Below are positions 32,409-38,718 of a stretch of DNA of 38,718 bases, in pieces. The DNA is taken from contig JAEYZG010000031.1 in assembly GCA_023428135.1 (NCBI GenBank), positions 1-38,718 of the forward strand, in the 5' to 3' direction. The position numbers and the translations under genes are program-made. This stretch comes from Bacteroidota bacterium (GTDB lineage Bacteria > Bacteroidota > Bacteroidia > Cytophagales > Cytophagaceae). Each line of letters opens with the position of its first letter. The first letter of the stretch is position 1. The notes beneath the pieces were generated by a model. That model had not been told where the DNA came from and made no database searches. It saw only the letters and a program-made list of their open reading frames with translations.

Positions 32409-33170
32409 ATGAAAAAGTTAATAAGTCTGGTCATCAGAAAAATTCCCAGGAAATATTTGCAAATAATAAGTCCGCTAGCACTAAAGGTTATTGCTCTTTT
32501 TTACGCAGGGAATAATGTAGAATGTCCGATTTCAGGAAAAACATATAGAAAATTCCTTCCTTATGGGAGAATTCCAAGACCTAACGCCCTTGCTCCTGAC
32601 AGCCTTTCTCTTGAAAGACATCGTTTAATGTGGTTATATCTAAAGAATAAAACCAATTTTTTTACAGCTCAGCTAAAGGTATTACACATAGCTCCGGAAC
32701 ACTGCTTTATTCATCGTTTTGAAGCACTTAAAAATCTAGATTATATCACGGCAGATCTTGAATCTCCATTGGCTAAGGTTAAAATGGATATACATCAGAT
32801 TCCGTTTGAAGCCAATACTTTTGACGTAGCTTTCTGCAATCACGTAATGGAACATGTTGATAGTGATATTAAAGCTATGAGTGAAATTTACAGAGTATTA
32901 AAGCCTGGGGGATGGGCAATCATTCAATCACCTCTTGATCTCAGCCGCGAAACTACTTTTGAAGATTTTTCCATAACTGACCCTGCAGACAGAGAAAAAA
33001 TATTCGGACAAAATGATCATGTCAGAGTTTATGGGAAAGACTATAAAAAACGTCTTGAACAAGGTGGATTTACAGTTATTGAGGATGAGTATGTAATGCA
33101 GCTTGATCCTAAAATTGTAGCGAGATATGCTTTACCAAAAGAAGAAATTATATATCTGTGTAAAAAGTAA
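32409..33170 (+). CDS. Class I SAM-dependent methyltransferase
   Basis: A 253-residue methyltransferase. The SAM-binding Rossmann fold (methyltransferase-11 type) lies at about 90-190: KVLHIAPEHCF (motif I without the usual GxGxG), the acidic DLE in YITADLE, then FDVAFCNHVMEHVDSDIKAM and YRVLKPGGWAIIQSPL. A single conserved-looking Cys block before it (NVECPISGKTYRKFLPYG) recalls a degenerate zinc-ribbon found in related sugar- or lipid-modifying enzymes. The first 30 residues are basic and hydrophobic and may bind membrane. Substrate unknown. It stands alone among sugar-transfer genes and converges, with two bases between stops, on the GT2 operon. Confidence 0.88.
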   Translation: MKKLISLVIRKIPRKYLQIISPLALKVIALFYAGNNVECPISGKTYRKFLPYGRIPRPNALAPDSLSLERHRLMWLYLKNKTNFFTAQLKVLHIAPEHCFIHRFEALKNLDYITADLESPLAKVKMDIHQIPFEANTFDVAFCNHVMEHVDSDIKAMSEIYRVLKPGGWAIIQSPLDLSRETTFEDFSITDPADREKIFGQNDHVRVYGKDYKKRLEQGGFTVIEDEYVMQLDPKIVARYALPKEEIIYLCKK

Positions 33171-33172
33171 GC

Positions 33173-34144
33173 TTATTTCTTCACTTTAAATAACTCTCTT
33201 TTAAGTTCTGTTAAAAAACCGACACCATAGCCCGTAAGCTGTGTAAAGACAGCACCTACACTGAGAAATCCAATTTTAAAACTCTTGTTTTTAACTGTTG
33301 CATCTATCAGGATTAGTAACGAATACAATAGCAATATTCCTGAACATAAATAGAATAATGTACTGCTAAAGATTGTGGAAATTATAGTGAATGCACAGAA
33401 CAAAGTGAATGCTGCAGGCATAAAATGAATCGGTTTTAACTCCGAAGGAAAAAATCTGTAAATATTTATTCTTGCTCTTCCGAAAAAATGTAGTTGCTTA
33501 AAGAAATGACTAAAGTTTGTTCTTCTTTTATGATAAACAAAAGCGTTTTCTACAAGCCCAGATTTAAATCCGCTATTTATTATTCTGATACTAAATTCGA
33601 TATCTTCTCCCATCCTGGTAATGATATATCCTCTGGTTTTCTCAAAAACCCGTCTGGATATTCCCATATTAAAACTTCTTGGATGGAAGACACCAACACT
33701 TTTCTTATTCCCTCTTATTCCACCCGTCGTAAACAGTGAAGTCATTGAATAACTAATGGCCTTCTGTATATCTGAAAATGAAGGATGGCTTTTATCAGGA
33801 CCACCAAATGCGTCTAAGTATTTTTCATTTAAAGCTTTTTCAAGCTCTTCAAAATAGTTAGGCGGGATTATACAGTCAGAATCAAAAACTATAAAGTAAT
33901 CACCTTTTGCTCTTTCGTATCCATAATTTCTGGAAAACCCCTGACCTGTATTTTCTTTAAAGTAATAAGTTATATCTAGTTGTCCTTTGAACGAATTGAC
34001 TATTTCCTCGCATTTTATTGAAGAGCCGTCTTCCACAATAACAACATCAAAATTCCTGTAAGTCTGTTTGGTCAGACTTTCCAAAAGTTCTTTAATTTCA
34101 TCGGGACGGTTGTAGATTGGAATAACTACAGAATACCTTCTCAT
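33173..34144 (-). CDS. Glycosyltransferase family 2 with C-terminal membrane segments
   Basis: A 323-residue GT-A fold enzyme. The N-terminus reads RRYSVVIPIYNRPDEIKELL. The donor/metal motif is FDSDCIIPPNYF (DxD), and the acceptor/catalytic region lies around MGEDIEFSIRII (ED). The C-terminal third carries three or so membrane helices (about 240-315), so it sits in the cytoplasmic membrane. It resembles bacterial GT2 enzymes that build cell-surface glycans or glycolipids. It is the last gene of a four-gene minus-strand operon. Its start overlaps the stop of the upstream GT2 gene (ATGA), so the two are probably coupled. The sugar is unknown. Confidence 0.93.
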   Translation of the reverse strand: MRRYSVVIPIYNRPDEIKELLESLTKQTYRNFDVVIVEDGSSIKCEEIVNSFKGQLDITYYFKENTGQGFSRNYGYERAKGDYFIVFDSDCIIPPNYFEELEKALNEKYLDAFGGPDKSHPSFSDIQKAISYSMTSLFTTGGIRGNKKSVGVFHPRSFNMGISRRVFEKTRGYIITRMGEDIEFSIRIINSGFKSGLVENAFVYHKRRTNFSHFFKQLHFFGRARINIYRFFPSELKPIHFMPAAFTLFCAFTIISTIFSSTLFYLCSGILLLYSLLILIDATVKNKSFKIGFLSVGAVFTQLTGYGVGFLTELKRELFKVKK

Positions 34145-35115
34145 GCAATATCTCCGACTTTATCAAGAACTATATAATCAGATCTTTTATGAGAGTTCAT
34201 TGTAAGGATTTCTCCGATAAAACCTGCTAAAAATAATTGCACACCAGTAATTATAGCTACTAAAGCTAAATAAAACCAGGTATTATTAACTACATCTCGA
34301 CCTTTAATGCCCATTGAAAGATTGTAAATCTTATCCGCAAGCAGATAAAAAGTAGTAAAAAAACCGAAGATGAAGGACAAGGTACCTAAAGAGCCAAAAA
34401 AATGCATTGGTCTTTTTTTGAATTTTGTTACAAAGGTTATTGATAACAAGTCCAGGAAACCATATAAGAAGCGTTCCAAACCAAATTTTGTAGTTCCATA
34501 TTTTCTTGCCTGATGCTGAACTACCTTTTCCCCTATTTTACCAAAACCATTTCTCTTGGCTATTACAGGAATATAGCGATGCATCTCTCCATAAATTTCA
34601 AGGTTTTTGATCACCTGGTATTTGTAGGCTTTCAAACCACAGTTAAAATCATGAAGTTTAATCCCTGATATACTACTGGTAACTCCATTAAACAACTTGG
34701 TAGGTATAGTTTTAGAAATCGGATCAAATCGCTTCTTTTTCCAACCAGAAACAAGATCAAATCCCTGATTTTTGATCATATCATACAGTTCAGGAATTTC
34801 TTCAGGGCTATCCTGTAAGTCTGCATCCATGGTAATCACAACTTCCCCCTGGGCATTATGAAATCCCTGATTCAAAGCTGCACTTTTACCATAATTCCTA
34901 CTAAATCTGATCCCCTTAATATAAGGATTCTCATTGTTTAATTTTTCAATGACATCCCATGATTCATCTGTACTGCCATCATCCACAAGGATAACTTCAT
35001 ATTTGAAATGATTCTTATCCATTACTCTACTTATCCATTGAGTAAGTTCGGGTAAGGATTCTGCCTCATTCAGCAAAGGCACTACAACAGATATGTCTGG
35101 TCTTAGAGAGGCCAT
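34141..35115 (-). CDS. Polyprenyl-phosphate glycosyltransferase (GT2, DPM1/ArnC-like)
   Basis: A 324-residue GT2 enzyme. The N-terminal domain reads DISVVVPLLNEAESLPELTQW, with DDGSTD and the DxD motif in MDADLQDSPEEIPEL, characteristic of dolichyl/undecaprenyl-phosphate sugar transferases. The C-terminal two membrane helices (about 228-252 and 270-300) match the ArnC/GtrB layout. Expected role: transfer a sugar from a nucleotide donor to a polyprenyl phosphate in the cytoplasmic membrane, supplying a lipid-linked sugar. The next gene is a second GT2 that starts inside its stop codon. The dihydroorotase-like gene lies just upstream (one-base gap). Confidence 0.92.
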   Translation of the reverse strand: MASLRPDISVVVPLLNEAESLPELTQWISRVMDKNHFKYEVILVDDGSTDESWDVIEKLNNENPYIKGIRFSRNYGKSAALNQGFHNAQGEVVITMDADLQDSPEEIPELYDMIKNQGFDLVSGWKKKRFDPISKTIPTKLFNGVTSSISGIKLHDFNCGLKAYKYQVIKNLEIYGEMHRYIPVIAKRNGFGKIGEKVVQHQARKYGTTKFGLERFLYGFLDLLSITFVTKFKKRPMHFFGSLGTLSFIFGFFTTFYLLADKIYNLSMGIKGRDVVNNTWFYLALVAIITGVQLFLAGFIGEILTMNSHKRSDYIVLDKVGDIA

Positions 35116-35116
35116 C

Positions 35117-36379
35117 TTAATTATTAATAAAATACATTCCTTTGTTAACTACAGCCAAAGGTTTCCCTTTGAACTTCCAACCAACAAATGGGGTATTTTT
35201 AGATTTAGATTTGATATCATTTTTGGTAAACTCCCACTCCTTTTCTGAATCAAAAATGGTGATTTCAGCAAGTTCGCCTTCTTTTATAACAGGCTGGGGT
35301 AAACCCAGAATTCTGCGCGGCGCATAGGATATCTTATCAAGAAGAGTTTCAAGAGAAATGTCTCTTTTAATTGTATTTACAATGGAAAACACAGATTCTA
35401 ATCCAATCATTCCAAACTCTGCAAGATCAAATTCCAAATTTTTGCTTTCTTCATCCTGAGGATTATGGTCTGATACAATAGCATCTATAACTCCTTCTTT
35501 CAAATAATTCCAAAAAGCATCAACATCTTCTCTGGATCTCAAGGGAGGATTTACCTTTAAATTTGTATCAAAGGAAGTGAGTAAGGTATCATCAAGAGCG
35601 AGATTATACGCTGTAATATCAGAAGTTACATTCAGACCTTCCGCTTTAGCTTCTTTAATAAGTTCAAAAGAACGAGGACTGCTAACATGAGAAAAATGAA
35701 TCTTTCCTCCGGTATATCTTAATATTTGAAGATCTCTTTCAACAATTATCTCTTCAGCCAATTTGGGAAGCCCCTTTAATCCCAAAAGTGTACTGGTTAA
35801 GCCTTCATTCATCTGACCATACATAGAAACAAATTTATCCTCTGCATGAACAAGCAATAATCCATTAAATGCCTGAAGATATTGAAGTGTTTTCAGTAGG
35901 ACATCCGAATGCCAGATTGGTTTATTCCCATCAGAAAAAGCAATTGCTCCTGCCTTATGCAAATCAATCATTTCAGTGATTTCTTCGCCCTTATTGTCCA
36001 CTGTAACAGCTGCAACAGGGTAAACAGAAGTTATTTTATTTGCAGATCTGTTAGAAATATATTCAACCAAATCTTTAGTTTGTAAAACCGGCTTGGTATT
36101 CGGCATACAAACCATACCTGTAAATCCACCGGAAGCTGCTGCTCTAGTAGCTGAATGAATATCTTCTTTATGTTCACTTCCTGGATCTTTTATAGAGGCC
36201 CTTAAATCGAACCACCCAGGAGAAACTTTTAAATTGGGGCTTTCAAGCACAATATCAGCAGTCTCTTCAAAATCTCCAATCTTCTCAATTTTACCATCAA
36301 CAATAATTATATTCTTTTTCTGAAAATGATAAGGTGAATATTTATCTAATATTTCAGCAGATTTTAAGAGAATTTTCAT
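35117..36379 (-). CDS. Dihydroorotase-like protein with degenerate active site
   Basis: A 420-residue amidohydrolase of the type I dihydroorotase family by overall sequence (EHKEDIHSATRAAASGGFTG, MVCMPNTKPVLQ, LVHAED, IHFSHVSS, GMIGLES). The two metal-binding histidines that open the active site in active enzymes (D-L-H-x-H-x-R) read D58-L-R60-A-S62-I-K64 here. The 'PHHL' segment is replaced by AYNL, and TDHAPH by SDHNPQ. It is therefore probably not an active dihydroorotase. Related degenerate forms occur in Bacteroidota and elsewhere; a Pseudomonas PyrC' form is structural in aspartate transcarbamoylase. A real PyrC must then be encoded elsewhere. It is second in the operon, between the BatA-domain gene (one-base gap) and the polyprenyl-phosphate GT2. 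Confidence 0.88.
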   Translation of the reverse strand: MKILLKSAEILDKYSPYHFQKKNIIIVDGKIEKIGDFEETADIVLESPNLKVSPGWFDLRASIKDPGSEHKEDIHSATRAAASGGFTGMVCMPNTKPVLQTKDLVEYISNRSANKITSVYPVAAVTVDNKGEEITEMIDLHKAGAIAFSDGNKPIWHSDVLLKTLQYLQAFNGLLLVHAEDKFVSMYGQMNEGLTSTLLGLKGLPKLAEEIIVERDLQILRYTGGKIHFSHVSSPRSFELIKEAKAEGLNVTSDITAYNLALDDTLLTSFDTNLKVNPPLRSREDVDAFWNYLKEGVIDAIVSDHNPQDEESKNLEFDLAEFGMIGLESVFSIVNTIKRDISLETLLDKISYAPRRILGLPQPVIKEGELAEITIFDSEKEWEFTKNDIKSKSKNTPFVGWKFKGKPLAVVNKGMYFINN

Positions 36380-36380
36380 T

Positions 36381-38417
36381 TTAAAAGAAGCGAATCAATA
36401 AAATTTCTGTGAGTAAAAACAACAGGCACAAAATTAAACAATATTTCCAAAGAGGCCTTCCCTGATCTTCATTTTTAAAATCTTTGAGGAAAGAATCAGT
36501 ATTTTCTAAAGGAAGAATTTTAACATTCGGATGTGCACCCTGAACTTTCTTTAATTCTTCGATTGAATAAAAGTCCATAATAGACTCATTTTTACCAAAA
36601 TTTAAAGCAACAATCCTTTCTGTTTGTCCCTGCTTATTTATAAGAGAATAAAATCCGGGTCCCATTTCCCTTTCTGGTATTTCTATCATGAGCTGTTTAC
36701 CCGAAACTCTTTGATCTGGAATAAATTTAATTCCATTACCTTCTAGAGTAAAAATATTTTCAGCACGAGGATCTGTTAATTCAACAGTAAAGTTTTTGTC
36801 CTGAAAGCTATATCCCAACTTTTCATATGATGAAAAACTATCAAATCCAATTTTGTATAAAACAGGAACGAATAATGCATGCCTTGGAAAATTTGTATAA
36901 CCTGAATTAAAAGGTGCTGAGAATAAAAATAATTTACCTTTACCGGAAGGGAACTCCGACAAGAAAGATCTGCCATTCTTAAATTTCAATAACCCGTTTG
37001 ATTGATTTTTAGAAAACAAGATAGGAAAAGCATAGGGCATGGAAATGTTTTGATCCTTTTTCTCAAATATATTTTTAAAAAATGGATTGTTAAAGTCAGG
37101 AGGAACTAAAGTATACCCCCCCTTATCTCCTAAAGTATCTGCTGCATAAGACTCAACTTGAGAAATATTTAATTTCTTTAATAAATCATTTAAGTTGTTT
37201 ATATCAGTAGCTTTGGCAGGCACATAGATAAGTTCACCACCTTTCTTGACAAATTCCGAAATGGACTCAGAAAGAGATGCCGGAATGTTTTTTACAGCAT
37301 TAATGACTATTAAATTAGAAACAGGAACTGAAGAATAATCAAGACTTCCTGACGTAGTTGAAGTAACAACAAAAATATCTTCATTACTAAATAAATTTCT
37401 CAAATAGGCACTATTCCCATCATCCACTAACAAAACTTTAACCTTTGGACTTGGATTGATTGTAAAAAAATATTGATTATCGAAAGAAATAGGGCTGTCA
37501 TCAATAGAAAGAATGCATTTCTTAACTGAATTTCCAGTGATGTTAAAAGGTATTTTCACAACTTTAGAAACGCCATTACTCACCTCTGCTACTGCAGAGC
37601 TAACCTGAATCCCATCAATGCTAAGTTTCAAATTAACCTCTTTATTATCTTCACTTCCGTGATAATTGAGTTTTACATTAATCTCATTATTCTGGTTCAC
37701 TTTTACATAAGGAGTCCCCAACCAAACGGAATCAATGTAAACGTTGGATACATTTTTATTTTGTACCGGGATCCAATAGTACTCAGATAAAGAATCCAAT
37801 ACTAAATTCTCCAATGATCCCATAGTTGATTTCTGAAAATCAGAAAACCAATAATAACTATTAACTGACTTACTTTCTACATCACCCAAATTTTTAAACC
37901 TGTTATTAACCTCATCAGCACACCGGTATTCGTTAGAAAATCTTAACTCAGACAACCTCTCACTAAACCTATCTTTGTTCCTTTTATAAAGGTCTCTTCC
38001 CTCAAAATTATTTGTCAATAGAACGTAATTTGTAGACGCAGAATTAAGATCTATTAGCGACAATAATGATTTTGTCACAACATCCAGCGCTTTACCATCC
38101 TCCAACTCATTTTCCATACTGAAGGAATTATCCAGGTAAACTCCAACATTACTTTTAGACTTAGCCCCAATTCCACTTCCCTGAATGATAGGCTGAGCAA
38201 AAGCTAATACAAGAAAAAGGATAAACAATATCCTGCTTAACAGTATAAGTATTTGCTTTAACTTAAATCGCGTAGATGTAGACTCTTTTACTACTTCCAG
38301 AAAAGAAACGTTGGTAAATAATACCTTAACTGGACGTTGAAAATTAAACAGGTGTATAATTACCGGGATTAATATGGCCGATAATGCGAACAAAAAAGAA
38401 GGATATAGAAAATTCAT
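36381..38417 (-). CDS. BatA-domain / von Willebrand A-like membrane protein
   Basis: A 678-residue inner-membrane protein. The BatA N-terminal domain comes first: MNFLYPSFLFALSAILIPVI, IHLFNFQRPVKVLFTNVSFL and a second helix LLSRILFILFLVLAFAQPII. A von Willebrand A-like region follows, with VGVYLDNSFSMENE (DxSxS metal site). The middle holds beta-rich segments, a flavodoxin/GATase-like part (VKVLLVDDGNSAYLRNLF) and a final membrane helix (about 655-677). This layout is common in Bacteroidota, near Bat aerotolerance genes or pyrC. Function unknown; it may organise a periplasmic complex. It heads the four-gene operon with dihydroorotase-like and two GT2 genes. ATG start at 38417. Confidence 0.88.
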   Translation of the reverse strand: MNFLYPSFLFALSAILIPVIIHLFNFQRPVKVLFTNVSFLEVVKESTSTRFKLKQILILLSRILFILFLVLAFAQPIIQGSGIGAKSKSNVGVYLDNSFSMENELEDGKALDVVTKSLLSLIDLNSASTNYVLLTNNFEGRDLYKRNKDRFSERLSELRFSNEYRCADEVNNRFKNLGDVESKSVNSYYWFSDFQKSTMGSLENLVLDSLSEYYWIPVQNKNVSNVYIDSVWLGTPYVKVNQNNEINVKLNYHGSEDNKEVNLKLSIDGIQVSSAVAEVSNGVSKVVKIPFNITGNSVKKCILSIDDSPISFDNQYFFTINPSPKVKVLLVDDGNSAYLRNLFSNEDIFVVTSTTSGSLDYSSVPVSNLIVINAVKNIPASLSESISEFVKKGGELIYVPAKATDINNLNDLLKKLNISQVESYAADTLGDKGGYTLVPPDFNNPFFKNIFEKKDQNISMPYAFPILFSKNQSNGLLKFKNGRSFLSEFPSGKGKLFLFSAPFNSGYTNFPRHALFVPVLYKIGFDSFSSYEKLGYSFQDKNFTVELTDPRAENIFTLEGNGIKFIPDQRVSGKQLMIEIPEREMGPGFYSLINKQGQTERIVALNFGKNESIMDFYSIEELKKVQGAHPNVKILPLENTDSFLKDFKNEDQGRPLWKYCLILCLLFLLTEILLIRFF

Positions 38418-38587
38418 TAATTCAAAACAAGAAATCAGGTTTCAATGCTGTAATATAAAAATTAAATTTTCAATTTGACTAAATGAATAGAAGCAAATAT
38501 GAATTAAATCTAAAACGATAACACTAAAAAAATAAATATATAAATAACAATTTGTTTATGCTGTTAAACTAATAGTAAATTCCTAAA

Positions 38588-38623
38588 AACAAAAAAAAAG
38601 CTCTGAACAGATATCAGAGCTTT
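38588..38623 (-). terminator. Terminator of the rRNA operon
   Basis: A 10-bp stem AAAGCTCTGA (38597-38606) with TCAGAGCTTT (38614-38623), seven-base loop. On the minus strand a run of nine T follows (three of them in the stem). It lies about 10 bases beyond the 3' end of 5S rRNA. Confidence 0.9.
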
Positions 38624-38633
38624 CTAATAATAA

Positions 38634-38718
<85 letters not shown>

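Overview
The window looks like a piece of chromosome from a Bacteroidota bacterium of the Cytophagales type (Cytophaga/Sporocytophaga-like; genus not provable here). It is AT-rich. It carries a type IX secretion (T9SS) substrate with a gliding-motility-associated C-terminal domain next to a PorP/SprF-like outer-membrane partner. Shine-Dalgarno sequences are mostly absent. Several promoters carry the TAnnTTTG -7 box typical of this phylum. Most genes are ordinary chromosomal housekeeping or membrane genes. No prophage, integrase, transposase or CRISPR array was seen.

Left part (1-9.6 kb): a GxxExxY-family gene lies between related repeats in opposite orientation. Next come a PorP/SprF-like gene and a giant secreted protein of about 2,070 residues, with a seven-bladed RCC1-type propeller, about ten Ig-like repeats of roughly 100 residues and a T9SS type B sorting domain. 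A gene-free stretch of about 1.4 kb follows. It holds a candidate small RNA, several inverted repeats, and three related copies of a CAAGAG-rich hairpin ending at an elongator tRNA-Met; the copy nearest the tRNA looks like its terminator.

Middle (9.7-27.4 kb): a START-like protein, a lipoprotein hydrolase, an orphan 194-residue protein, an HU protein, an RND/MMPL exporter, two cation diffusion facilitators, an M48 lipoprotein peptidase / outer-membrane protein / metallo-beta-lactamase-fold run, and a DUF4468-like protein. A tightly packed macrodomain / acylphosphatase / class II photolyase operon follows, then a divergent Hsp20-like protein, a PA2169-type four-helix protein, a PAP2 phosphatase, a YihY/BrkB membrane protein and a single-domain response regulator.

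Right part (27.6-38.7 kb): purB, a glycogen-debranching-type glucosidase coupled to a GT4 glycosyltransferase, a methyltransferase, and a four-gene minus-strand operon (BatA-domain protein, degenerate dihydroorotase, two GT2 glycosyltransferases). At the edge is the 3' part of a 5S rRNA gene with its terminator, so an rRNA operon continues beyond the window. Intergenic space is economical: several convergent pairs share terminators or overlap at their stop codons, and AT-rich 'aacttt/aagctt' repeats sit just after several stop codons.
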